Origin: Prolixibacteraceae bacterium
Lineage (GTDB): Bacteria > Bacteroidota > Bacteroidia > Bacteroidales > Prolixibacteraceae
Direction of reading: 5' to 3'
Assembly (NCBI GenBank): GCA_023229575.1
Contig: JALNYZ010000017.1
Location: 17,905 to 81,904 of the forward strand
Length of the DNA stretch: 64,000 nucleotides
The notes beneath the pieces are model-generated. The model had not been told where the DNA came from and searched no databases. It worked only from the letters and a program-made list of their open reading frames with translations. The translations under genes and the position numbers were made by a program. How positions within the stretch are numbered: position 1 is the first letter of the stretch; each line of letters starts with the position of its first letter. Below, one piece after another: positions 8,709 through 17,399 of the stretch.

Positions 8709-10319
8709 ATGGAAAAGGGAATGATGATAAAAAATGGTTATCTGAACAAAAAAATCGGTGTTTTTCTTGTTCTGCTTGTGATGTCAATCGTGTCTTCAGC
8801 CAATCCTATGATTTATAATATTGCTGATTTTGGAGCAAAAGGAGATGGTTCGACACTCAATACAAAAGCTATTCAATCGGCCATCGATGATTGTGCCAAA
8901 GGAGGTGGAGGAACAGTCTTTTTCCCGGCTGGCAAATACCTTTCAGGAACGCTTTTTCTCAAAAGCCATATCACATTGAGACTGGAAAGCGGCGTTGTAC
9001 TGGTTGGGAGTAAAAATTTAGGTGATTACCCGATAACAGTTCCAAAGGTTCGATCTTATACTGATAATTTTACTGATAAGAGTCTAATTTACGGCGAGGG
9101 ATTGGAGCATATTGCCATTATTGGTCAGGGTACTCTGGATGGTAGCGGTACTTCTTTTAGTCCTTCTGAAGATTTAAGGAAAAGAGATTTGGAAAAATGG
9201 TATAAGTCCAGACCTTATATGATCCGTATTATTAATTGTAAAAACGTATTGGTTAAAGGGGTAACATTCATAAACTCACCCATGTGGGTACAGCACTATT
9301 TAGCGTGCGAAGATGTAAATATTGATGGGATTACTGTAAATAGCCGATTGAATGTTAATAATTACGATGGTATTGATGTCGATGGATGCAACCGGGTCAG
9401 GATTTCAAATTGCGATATTAATAGTGGCGATGATGCCATTGTGTTGAAAAGCACACTTGACCGTCCATGTAAGAATGTCACGATAACAAATTGTGTATTA
9501 AGTTCCCTTTGTAATGCATTCAAACTGGGGACAGAATCGAATGGTGGGTTTCAGAATATTAATTTAAGTAACTGCGCTATTTATGACACTGATTTCGCCG
9601 GTATCGCCCTGGAAATGGTGGATGGTGAAATTTTGGATCAGATTTCCATATCAAATGTTACCATGGACAATGTTGGTACTGCAATTTTTATCCGATTAGG
9701 CAATCGCGCCCGCCCCTTCAATGAAAAGTCGGCAAAACCGGGTATGGGTAAGTTGTCTAACGTGATCATTAGTAATGTGCAGGCAACTAATGTGGGGAAA
9801 ATCGGTTGCTCTATTACTGGCCTACCAGGTCATCCCGTTAAAAATATTACCCTGGAGAACATTCGTCTCAAATTCAAGGGTGGAGGTACACCGGAACTTG
9901 TGAACCGTGAAATACCGGAAATTCCTGCGGGCTACCCTGAATTTGATATGTTCGGCATACTCCCGGCTTATGGATTTTACTGCCGCCATGCTGAGAACCT
10001 GACTTTGAATGATGTAGAACTGGATTTCATTGAGCCAGAAGTCAGGCCTGCCATTATTTGTGACGATATCACCGGGGTGGAAATCTATAAAATAAAAGCC
10101 AGGGTGTCAGGCAATGAACCTCTTATAGCCTGTAAAGATGTGAGAAATATGTTCATTCAATCCTGTGTGGTACCTAAGGGCATCGAAACATTTTTACACA
10201 TCAGGGGAGCAAAGAGCGAACACATAACCTTGTTGGGGAACGACTTGAGTGGTGCCGTAAATGCAATCAGAAAAGATAACGATGTGGAAGTATTTTTAGG
10301 TTCAAACCGGATGAAATAG
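8691..10319 (+). CDS. GH28-like right-handed beta-helix protein
   Basis: A second GH28-family protein, paralogous to 3703-5211. The frame opens at 8691 and overlaps the end of the previous gene by 11 bases; ATGs at 8706 and 8709 are equally possible and would remove the overlap. A signal peptide (IGVFLVLLVMSIVSSANP) is followed by IADFGAKGDGSTLNTKAIQSAI and GGGTVFFPAGKYLSGTLFLKS. GH28 positions read NNYDGIDVDG and NSGDDAIVLKS, while the GHG position is CNAFKLGTES, again without the histidine. The C-terminal helix coils are longer than in the first copy (542 residues). It likely cleaves a uronic acid-containing backbone or side chain outside the cytoplasm. Confidence 0.8.
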   Translation: MKNKKMMEKGMMIKNGYLNKKIGVFLVLLVMSIVSSANPMIYNIADFGAKGDGSTLNTKAIQSAIDDCAKGGGGTVFFPAGKYLSGTLFLKSHITLRLESGVVLVGSKNLGDYPITVPKVRSYTDNFTDKSLIYGEGLEHIAIIGQGTLDGSGTSFSPSEDLRKRDLEKWYKSRPYMIRIINCKNVLVKGVTFINSPMWVQHYLACEDVNIDGITVNSRLNVNNYDGIDVDGCNRVRISNCDINSGDDAIVLKSTLDRPCKNVTITNCVLSSLCNAFKLGTESNGGFQNINLSNCAIYDTDFAGIALEMVDGEILDQISISNVTMDNVGTAIFIRLGNRARPFNEKSAKPGMGKLSNVIISNVQATNVGKIGCSITGLPGHPVKNITLENIRLKFKGGGTPELVNREIPEIPAGYPEFDMFGILPAYGFYCRHAENLTLNDVELDFIEPEVRPAIICDDITGVEIYKIKARVSGNEPLIACKDVRNMFIQSCVVPKGIETFLHIRGAKSEHITLLGNDLSGAVNAIRKDNDVEVFLGSNRMK

Positions 10320-10361
10320 TAAATCAATGTAAATCAAGCTAAAAATCAAATTATTGATCAG

Positions 10362-11492
10362 ATGAAAAGCAAATATGTATATGGCGCAACTAGCGGAAAA
10401 CAATCTTACCTCTTTTTATTCGACAAATACATAAACAAAGTGAGGCCATTAGGAAAAATCCCCAATACTTCGGGTGTTTATCACACGATGGTGTCAGACA
10501 AAGACGGGAATATCTACATCGGGACCGGCCTCAATTTATTGGATGAGATTCCCTTGACACGCGATTTTCCCGGAGGGCACCGGCAAATCGAAACCCAGTT
10601 ATGGAAAGATATTTTAAATTACCATTCAGGTTTTAACGGTGGGCGCATCCTGAAATACAGCACAAAAAACGATGAGAAAGTTTTTCTTCCCAACGATAAT
10701 GCTGTTGTGGAAGACCTTGGCATGGTACAGGCAAAAAATTCAATCTATGCCCTCACCATCGATAAAACCCGCAATTCCCTTTACGGGATCACCTACCCTG
10801 AAGCCCATTTCTTCAAGTTTGATTTAAAGACAAATAAAACGGTTGACTATGGCGAAATGCTCGATACTTTGGTTTATTCGGGGCCCGAGCATTCCTGGAG
10901 AAGTGTGCCCCGCGCACTGCTTTGCCTGAAGGATGGCAAGGTACTGACTGCAGGCAATGACGGGCTTATTGTATTGTTCAACCCTGACACTGAAAAGTTT
11001 GAGAAAACGGATTTGCGTATTCCGGGCGAATACTGGGAATCGTGGAATTACATTGGATATCCTGTGGTGGAACAATTGGTGGAAGGAGAGGATAACATGA
11101 TATACTGGTCAACAAGTGATGGTTTTATCTTCAAGTTAGATTTAGCAAACAATACGCTTATCGATCTGGGCAAGCCACGTTTAGCCAGGCGTGTAAGAGG
11201 TATGGCGCTGGGTAGGGACAATAACCTGTACATGGTCTGTGGCGAATTGGGCCAGCCATGCAAACTATTCTCTTATAACACCAATGGGTTGGAAGGATTC
11301 AAAAACTGGAGCTATCTGTCGGTAGACCGTAGCCCTTATTATGAGAAACGGGCCTACCAGTTCGATGCAATGGCCGTCAGCGACGATGGCTCGGTATTCA
11401 TTGGCGAAAGCGACAGGAGAGGTAAATTATTCATTTTCATTCCTGGCGCTCAAATTTTCAAAGGAGGTTTAAATATTAAAAATCCCAGGTAG
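10362..11492 (+). CDS. Beta-propeller protein, lacks the signal peptide and first blade of its paralogue
   Basis: The 376-residue protein consists of repeated beta-propeller strands (DGNIYIGTG, SIYALTIDKTRNSLYGITYPEAHFFKFD, DGFIFKLDLANNTLIDLGK, DGSVFIGESDRRGKLFIF). It aligns along its length with the 428-residue protein at 21046-22332, but begins (MKSKYVYGATSGKQSYLFLFD) where that one is already past residue 70. It has no signal peptide, and an in-frame stop about 40 bases upstream with no other ATG excludes a longer start. It is probably a 5'-truncated duplicate that may be cytoplasmic or non-functional. Family members are unassigned sugar-locus propellers that could be lyases or binding proteins; I do not assign a reaction. 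Confidence 0.6.
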   Translation: MKSKYVYGATSGKQSYLFLFDKYINKVRPLGKIPNTSGVYHTMVSDKDGNIYIGTGLNLLDEIPLTRDFPGGHRQIETQLWKDILNYHSGFNGGRILKYSTKNDEKVFLPNDNAVVEDLGMVQAKNSIYALTIDKTRNSLYGITYPEAHFFKFDLKTNKTVDYGEMLDTLVYSGPEHSWRSVPRALLCLKDGKVLTAGNDGLIVLFNPDTEKFEKTDLRIPGEYWESWNYIGYPVVEQLVEGEDNMIYWSTSDGFIFKLDLANNTLIDLGKPRLARRVRGMALGRDNNLYMVCGELGQPCKLFSYNTNGLEGFKNWSYLSVDRSPYYEKRAYQFDAMAVSDDGSVFIGESDRRGKLFIFIPGAQIFKGGLNIKNPR

Positions 11493-11520
11493 CAGTTGAA
11501 GTTCATTTATCCAACCTGAA

Positions 11521-11563
11521 CAGCATTATTTTACCAGGTTTAAATGAAAAATTAAAAAAGTGG
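11521..11563 (+). repeat. About 40-base direct repeat, copy 2 (upstream of the 11569 gene)
   Basis: Here the sequence is non-coding, but it is the end of the hydrolase gene at 7532-8701. A copy of that hydrolase therefore once stood immediately before this GH-like gene. Confidence 0.8.
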
Positions 11564-11568
11564 CGGAC

Positions 11569-13701
11569 ATGAAAATGGAATTAAAAAAAACAGAGCGGAC
11601 GATCAGGATTTTTTCAGGACAATTATTGTACTTATTGATTTTTCTGACAATTTTCTTAGCGGGCAGTTGTACCGGACAAATCGATAAACAAAAATCTGAA
11701 ATTCCGGCAAAATTTATCTCCACGCCATCGTGGATGGGTAAGGAGCCTATTGTTTTCGTTGGCAATTGGGATGGTTTGGCATTGTTCAGGCGCAGAGTTG
11801 GCGGCAGTCCTGTATGGAAAGATGAAGATTACATTAAAGAGCATTCGGAAGAGGCTGTCCAAAAGCTTAAAGAACTTGGCGTTACTATGGCAATCATCCA
11901 TTTTTATAAAGGATTTGGCCTTGAAGCCGAAAAGCAACAATTGGAAGATTCTAAAAGGTTAGCGGCCTTATGCAGGAAATATGGCCTCAGGGTAGGCGTT
12001 TATATAGGAAGCACGATAGGGTACGAAACCATGTTGGTTGAAAAACCGGAAGCAAAAGAATGGTTTGTCCCTGATTATTTTGGCCAGCCGGTGCGGTACG
12101 ATGCAACTCAAACGTTTCGCAAAAGGGTGTATTTTATGCACCCCGGATACATTAAATATATGAAAGAGGTAATCCGTATTGCAGTACAAGACCTAAAAGC
12201 CGATCTGATTCATTTCGACAATACAAGCATGCAGGCACAACCTCCGATATTTTTTCATCCGATGGCCATTGAGGATTTCAGGACTTTTTTACGCGAAAAA
12301 TATACTCCTGAACAACTTGAAGAAAGATTGGGGTTCAGTAATGTAACGTATGTTGAACCTCCTTTATACAAAGGCTCCGGAGGTGAGATTAAAGATCCGG
12401 TGGTCCAGGAATGGACTGATTTCAGGTGCAGGCAATTGGCAAAATACTATAACGAAATGGGACTTTATATCCAAAGCCTAAACCCGGAAGTTGCTGTTGA
12501 AAACAATCCTCATTCGGGAATGTCCGGAACCAATACGGTCTGGAACCAGGGCGTGGATTACCCAAGATTATTATTGAATACAAATGCGGTATGGACAGAA
12601 GAAGGCAATAATGCCAGTTTTACCAATGATCTGCTTATTTCGAAAATAAGGTCCTACAAAATGGCCGGATTATTAAATAATATGATTTTTACCTACACCG
12701 GTGAAACTACGCTGCAAATAGCTGAAGCAATGGCCTATAACAGACAATGTATAGGGATGGTTGGCGGAGGATTGGCCGGATATCAATTACCTGAAGAACA
12801 AAGAAAATACATCCGGTTTTTTCATGACAAATTTGAATACTATCGTGATATTAAAACGATTGCCGACGTGGCTGTGCTGCATTCATTTTCGACAATGGCC
12901 AATAACAACGACCGTCCTTATGTAAGCACTTTTCTTTTTGAACAGTCGTTGATTCAGGCAAAGATACCTTTTGATATCATCTTTGATGATAATTTGGAAG
13001 ACCTTTCCAAATACAAGGCACTGGTATTAGCCGATCAGGAGAATCTAAGTGATGATAAACTGGATTTGATAAGGAAATTTGTTTCGAATGGGGGAGGGCT
13101 GGTCGCCACGGAACAGACCTCCCTGAAAACGGAGTGGGGACAACGGAAACGAGATTTTGGGCTAAACGATCTTTTAAATGTTAAGGCGCCGGAACTGGAA
13201 GAGTTGATTTATTTTGAATATGCCGAAACCAAAACAAAAATGACTTCATCCGTTAAAAGCCAGGTCGGAAGCGGCCGGGTAATGTATATCCCTGAAATTA
13301 TCCCATCCATTCAGAAACCATCAGGCGATGCGATGACCAGTAAATATTGGAAACTCCCTAAAAACAATGATGAATTGATTCAGGCAGTAAAATGGGCTTC
13401 GGGAGATGATTTATCTATCAATGTAACTGCGCCGCCTTTTGTTACTGTTGAGCTGACGGCTTCCGAAAAAGGGGACAAAATGATGCTGCACATCATAAAT
13501 TATAATATCAGGAGAGAAAAATTAGTAAAAGATATAAACGTTAGCCTGAGGATTCCAAAATTGAAACAAGTGAAAGAGTTACTTTTACTTACTCCGGATA
13601 GAGAGGGAAGTGAATCTCTTTCTTTTACTGCCAAAGATGGGCGAGTCGTTTTTAAAGTTCCGCGTTTGGAAGTATATGATTTAGTGGTTGTTAAATTATA
13701 A
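11569..13701 (+). CDS. Putative glycoside hydrolase, GH42-like architecture (TIM barrel plus trimerisation-like domain)
   Basis: The frame opens with GTG at 11560; the ATG at 11569 is a better start before the signal (GQLLYLLIFLTIFLAGSCTGQ, with a possible lipobox Cys). Residues 40-400 look like a (beta/alpha)8 barrel: KELGVTMAIIHFYKGFG, GLRVGVYIGSTIGYET, DLIHFDNTSMQ, PEVAVENNPHSG and AVWTEEGNN. The last two carry glutamates that could be catalytic. Residues 410-560 resemble the GATase-like trimerisation domain of GH42 enzymes (VAVLHSFSTMANNN, YKALVLADQENLSDDKLDLI, GGGLVATEQTSL). A C-terminal beta-sandwich follows. It is a close paralogue of 15236-17383. A GH-A-type exo- or endo-glycosidase is likely; the family number is uncertain. 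Confidence 0.6.
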   Translation: MKMELKKTERTIRIFSGQLLYLLIFLTIFLAGSCTGQIDKQKSEIPAKFISTPSWMGKEPIVFVGNWDGLALFRRRVGGSPVWKDEDYIKEHSEEAVQKLKELGVTMAIIHFYKGFGLEAEKQQLEDSKRLAALCRKYGLRVGVYIGSTIGYETMLVEKPEAKEWFVPDYFGQPVRYDATQTFRKRVYFMHPGYIKYMKEVIRIAVQDLKADLIHFDNTSMQAQPPIFFHPMAIEDFRTFLREKYTPEQLEERLGFSNVTYVEPPLYKGSGGEIKDPVVQEWTDFRCRQLAKYYNEMGLYIQSLNPEVAVENNPHSGMSGTNTVWNQGVDYPRLLLNTNAVWTEEGNNASFTNDLLISKIRSYKMAGLLNNMIFTYTGETTLQIAEAMAYNRQCIGMVGGGLAGYQLPEEQRKYIRFFHDKFEYYRDIKTIADVAVLHSFSTMANNNDRPYVSTFLFEQSLIQAKIPFDIIFDDNLEDLSKYKALVLADQENLSDDKLDLIRKFVSNGGGLVATEQTSLKTEWGQRKRDFGLNDLLNVKAPELEELIYFEYAETKTKMTSSVKSQVGSGRVMYIPEIIPSIQKPSGDAMTSKYWKLPKNNDELIQAVKWASGDDLSINVTAPPFVTVELTASEKGDKMMLHIINYNIRREKLVKDINVSLRIPKLKQVKELLLLTPDREGSESLSFTAKDGRVVFKVPRLEVYDLVVVKL
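11593..11648 (+). repeat. 56-base direct repeat, copy 2 (signal-peptide coding segment)
   Basis: Partner of 7550-7605, in the leader of the GH42-like gene. The similarity continues more weakly downstream to GQIDKQ and reappears at EAVQKLK. Confidence 0.85.
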
Positions 13702-13759
13702 GAGTCTTATTAGGTGTTGTAATTATTTCATTCCTTTAATACCAATTTTAAAATCTACG

Positions 13760-15157
13760 ATGATGGAAAAAAAATTTTCCCCTCAAAGTTTAAGTAGGCT
13801 ATTTTTTATGTTATATCTTTTGTTTTGCCTCTTTTTTACTGTTGATGCCCAGCTACCTGACAAAAAGATTGCAGACAAGTACGGATTAATTATCTTGCCA
13901 CCAAATGAAAAGCTTGAACCGGCTCCGGAATGGTTGCAAAAGGCAGACATGTTCACCAATGGCGGTGGTGTATGGAGGGACTATAGGTTCGTCTTAAAAG
14001 ATACCTTGATGACTCGTATTGTCAGGATACGTTCAGGAAATGGTCCCATGGAGATGACAGGACATTATCCTGTTGAAACTATTGGTTCGTTTGATGGTTC
14101 GCTGATCAAAGGGGTATCGTTGGTCTCCCACATACCTCATAGCAAAAAGGCTTATGAAGCAGCTCATAAACAAGGCTTCAAAGTCATACCTTACCTACAT
14201 TTTACTGACATACATTCCTTTTATGCCGACCAGGATGTTTTCTTATTCCAGCATCCTGAAATCCTTTTAAAAGATGAGACCGGAAAATGGGTTCATATAT
14301 CGATGGATGGCTCTGACAGAGCATTCCGTTTTCTTACTTGTGCCAACAGTCCAAGCTATTGGAAACTATCCTTAGCCTATGTAAAAAAGATGATGGATTG
14401 GGGTGCTGACGGAGTCTTCATCGATAATGTTGGTTTACGGAAACCATGTTTTGCTACAAAATTTAAAGCTTCAAATCCGGAATTTCCTCCATATACACAT
14501 GAGCATCTCTTTCCGGACACTACCCAAAACTATGCCTGGGATCGTTTGCTACAGAATATCAGTGCTTTGGTTAAAAGTTACGGAGAAGACAAAATTGTCC
14601 TTCTCAATTCCGGAATCGGTACTCCATTCCAAAAAAATGGTGATTGCTGCATGTGGGAGTCTTTTATCTATAGCTGGGCATGGGAAGGGAGGCGCAATAC
14701 ATGGGCGGATGTGAAAAAGAGAGCTCAAGATAATGCATGGTATCTGAGCACTGGGAGAAGAATAACCGCTTTATCCACCATAAATCGATCACGCAAAGAG
14801 GCTAAGGATGATGCCTTCTGGGCATTTTCTGCTGCAAGGCTGGTTGATTTTATCTGGTGGGCTTCATTAAACGGTACTGGTGCAGAGGCTCTATACCAGG
14901 CTCATATGGGTAAAGGTTTGGAGCCTTTTAAAGAGACAAATGGGCTTGCATTTAGGGTATATGAAAAAGGACTCATTGTCTTAAATGATAGTGAGGAAGA
15001 TCAAAATATTGAGTTAACCCTACCGGCAGATTTCCAACCCAAACGCTTACTGGATCTTTATAATGGCTCTCAGATTATTCAGGTAAAAAATAAAAAGATC
15101 AAAGTGGTCGTGTTTAAAAAAACTGCAAGAGTTTATCTTTTACCACAAAGCCTATAA
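13760..15157 (+). CDS. Putative exported TIM-barrel glycoside hydrolase
   Basis: The frame is open from 13688, overlapping the previous gene, but ATG at 13760 precedes a clean signal peptide (FFMLYLLFCLFFTVDAQ). The mature protein has an N-terminal region (PEWLQKADMFTNGGGVWRDYRF) and then barrel-like strands: FKVIPYLHFTDIHSFY, MDWGADGVFIDNVGLRKPC, and KIVLLNSGIGTPFQKNGDCCMWESF. The Asp in GVFIDNVG sits where many GH13/GH31/GH36-like barrels carry the nucleophile, but I cannot name the family. The C-terminus is a short beta domain (FRVYEKGLIVLNDSEEDQNIELTLP) like those after such barrels. It lies between the two GH42-like paralogues, so it is probably expressed with them. Confidence 0.55.
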   Translation: MMEKKFSPQSLSRLFFMLYLLFCLFFTVDAQLPDKKIADKYGLIILPPNEKLEPAPEWLQKADMFTNGGGVWRDYRFVLKDTLMTRIVRIRSGNGPMEMTGHYPVETIGSFDGSLIKGVSLVSHIPHSKKAYEAAHKQGFKVIPYLHFTDIHSFYADQDVFLFQHPEILLKDETGKWVHISMDGSDRAFRFLTCANSPSYWKLSLAYVKKMMDWGADGVFIDNVGLRKPCFATKFKASNPEFPPYTHEHLFPDTTQNYAWDRLLQNISALVKSYGEDKIVLLNSGIGTPFQKNGDCCMWESFIYSWAWEGRRNTWADVKKRAQDNAWYLSTGRRITALSTINRSRKEAKDDAFWAFSAARLVDFIWWASLNGTGAEALYQAHMGKGLEPFKETNGLAFRVYEKGLIVLNDSEEDQNIELTLPADFQPKRLLDLYNGSQIIQVKNKKIKVVVFKKTARVYLLPQSL

Positions 15158-15235
15158 TAAAAACAATTTCCGTTTAAAATTTATAAAGGTTAAAATTTCA
15201 AAAATAAACTATGACTACTTAATCCATCCAAATCT

Positions 15236-17383
15236 ATGAACATATTAGCAGATCACATCAAAAATGATATTGTAATTAATAGTAGAAATGTTGAAAAGCA
15301 TTTTTTTTTCCAATTATTTTTTTCCCGTTTTTCACTCTGTATCGGCATGGTTTTTTTTATTTTACTAACGTCGAGTTGTAAACAAAACATTGACGAGAAA
15401 AATGTAATCACAAACTACAAAAAAACTCTTCCCCGTCCGGCATGGATATCGGATTATCCGATTGTTATGGTTGGAAATTGGGACGATATGCCTATTTTCA
15501 GACGTCGGGCAGGAGGTAATTTGGTAGGCCAGGAAGATGAATATTATAGAGAACACACTGAGGAGGCAGTCAAAAAGCTTAAAGACCTGGGCGTAACAAT
15601 GGCCATTATCCACTTCTATAAAGCCTTTGGTATTGAAGCGGAAAAAGAACAAATGGAGGATTCAAAAAAGCTTGCCTCGTTATGTCATAAATATGGAATT
15701 AAAGTGGGTGTCTATGTGGGATCTACCATTGGATATGAAACCTTTCTTCTGGAAAAACCTGAAGCTAAAGACTGGTTTGTTCCCGACTATATGGGACAAC
15801 CGGTGGTTTATGGCAATCAAACCTTTCGCAAACGGGTTTACTTTATGCATCCCGGTTATATGGAATACATTAAGCGGGTAATACGAATTGCCATTGAGGA
15901 CTTAAAAGTTGATTTGATCCACTTTGATAACACCAGCATACAAGCCGAGCCTGCGATATTCTTTCACCCTATGGCCATTGAGAATTTCAGGACGTATTTA
16001 AAAAACAAATATTCTCCTGAAACTCTGAAGAAAAGGTTTGGATTCAGTGACGTGAGGTACGTTGAACCACCTGCATACAACCGGCCTCTCAGTACAATTG
16101 ACGATCCCCTGCTTCAGGAATGGACGGATTTCAGGTGCCAGCAACTTGCCGATTACTATGGAGAGATGGAAAAATATATTAGAGGGCTCAATCCGGAAGT
16201 TGCCGTAGAAAATAATCCACATGGGCTAACCGGGAAGAATACCATGTGGGATCAGGGCATCGATTTTCCAAAACTTCTTTCACATACCGACTTTTTCTGG
16301 ACAGAAGGAGAAGAGACGAATCTTACCAATGAGGGGATACTGATTTCCAAAATCCGCACTTTTAAAATAGCACAGACTTTAAACAACCGGGTTTTTACTT
16401 ATAGCGGTAAAAGTAAGCTCGACATGGCTGAAGCAATGGCTTATAACAGGCAAGGCATGGGAATGGTGGGTGACTTTCAGGCAGGCGATGAGTTGCCGGA
16501 AGGCCAAAGAAATTACATCAAATTCTTCCTTAAGAACTTTGATTATTACCACCATATTCGCAATGTTGCAGATGTGGCTGTTCTGCGTTCCTACGCTACA
16601 ATGGCTTTTAACAACGATCAGCCTTATCAGGGCACCTTTCTTTTCGAACAAGCTTTAATCCAGAAGAAGATTCCATTTGATATCATTTTTGATGATAATT
16701 TAAAAGATATTTCCAGATACAAAGTATTGGTACTTGCCGACCAGGAGTGTTTAAACAATGAAAAGCTGGATTTGATCAGGAGTTTTGTTAATCAGGGTGG
16801 GGGACTGGTCGCAACGGAACGTACCTCCTTGTTTACTGAATGGCGCCAGAGAAAACCGAAATTTGGATTGAACGACCTGTTCAAAGTTGAAGTTCCCCAA
16901 AGGTCTGAGAAGGATAAATTAAATGTGCCCCTACAAAAAAATCAGGTTGGCAAAGGAAGGGTTGTGTATATTCCCAGGGTTAAGCCATCTATCCCGAAAC
17001 CGGAAGCAGCAGCGATGAGTGGTCAGTATTGGAAGCTCCCTCTAAATTGGGAAGAGCTCATCGAATCGGTACAATGGGCATCTGGCAATAGCTTGTCACT
17101 TAGTATAGAAGCTCCACTTTCAGTGACCATGGAATTAACAGAAAAAGAAGATAAGAGTGCGTTGATTTTGCATCTCGTTAACTTCGATTCCAAAAACGCG
17201 TTGGTCCAAAACATAAAAGTTGATGTGCAAGCTCCTGAAGGGAAGAAAATCGCAAAAGTAGCAGTAATGACTCCGGATGGAAGAGACGATAAAATACTTT
17301 CCTTTAAGGAAAACGGGAAGCACGTGGTATATACTGTCCCTCAGCTATCTGTTTATAATATGGTTGTGATGAAATTAAAATAA
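15236..17383 (+). CDS. Putative glycoside hydrolase, GH42-like, lipoprotein; paralogue of 11569-13701
   Basis: A long N-terminus leads to FSLCIGMVFFILLTSSCKQ, a lipobox-type signal, so the product is probably lipid-anchored. From residue 60 it follows the 11569 protein closely (PIVMVGNWDDMPIFRRRAGGN, LGVTMAIIHFYKAFGIEAEKEQ, GVYVGSTIGYETFL, DLIHFDNTSIQAEP, PEVAVENNPHGLTG, DFFWTEGEETN). It has the same trimerisation-like domain (KVLVLADQECLNNEKLDLIRSF) and a C-terminal beta domain ending VYNMVVMKLK. Conservation of the acidic residues in both copies supports catalytic roles. The two copies may divide labour between linkages, or this one may be the anchored form. It is followed 16 bases later by an alpha/beta hydrolase. 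Confidence 0.6.
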   Translation: MNILADHIKNDIVINSRNVEKHFFFQLFFSRFSLCIGMVFFILLTSSCKQNIDEKNVITNYKKTLPRPAWISDYPIVMVGNWDDMPIFRRRAGGNLVGQEDEYYREHTEEAVKKLKDLGVTMAIIHFYKAFGIEAEKEQMEDSKKLASLCHKYGIKVGVYVGSTIGYETFLLEKPEAKDWFVPDYMGQPVVYGNQTFRKRVYFMHPGYMEYIKRVIRIAIEDLKVDLIHFDNTSIQAEPAIFFHPMAIENFRTYLKNKYSPETLKKRFGFSDVRYVEPPAYNRPLSTIDDPLLQEWTDFRCQQLADYYGEMEKYIRGLNPEVAVENNPHGLTGKNTMWDQGIDFPKLLSHTDFFWTEGEETNLTNEGILISKIRTFKIAQTLNNRVFTYSGKSKLDMAEAMAYNRQGMGMVGDFQAGDELPEGQRNYIKFFLKNFDYYHHIRNVADVAVLRSYATMAFNNDQPYQGTFLFEQALIQKKIPFDIIFDDNLKDISRYKVLVLADQECLNNEKLDLIRSFVNQGGGLVATERTSLFTEWRQRKPKFGLNDLFKVEVPQRSEKDKLNVPLQKNQVGKGRVVYIPRVKPSIPKPEAAAMSGQYWKLPLNWEELIESVQWASGNSLSLSIEAPLSVTMELTEKEDKSALILHLVNFDSKNALVQNIKVDVQAPEGKKIAKVAVMTPDGRDDKILSFKENGKHVVYTVPQLSVYNMVVMKLK

Positions 17384-17399
17384 TAGTAAAACGATAGTT

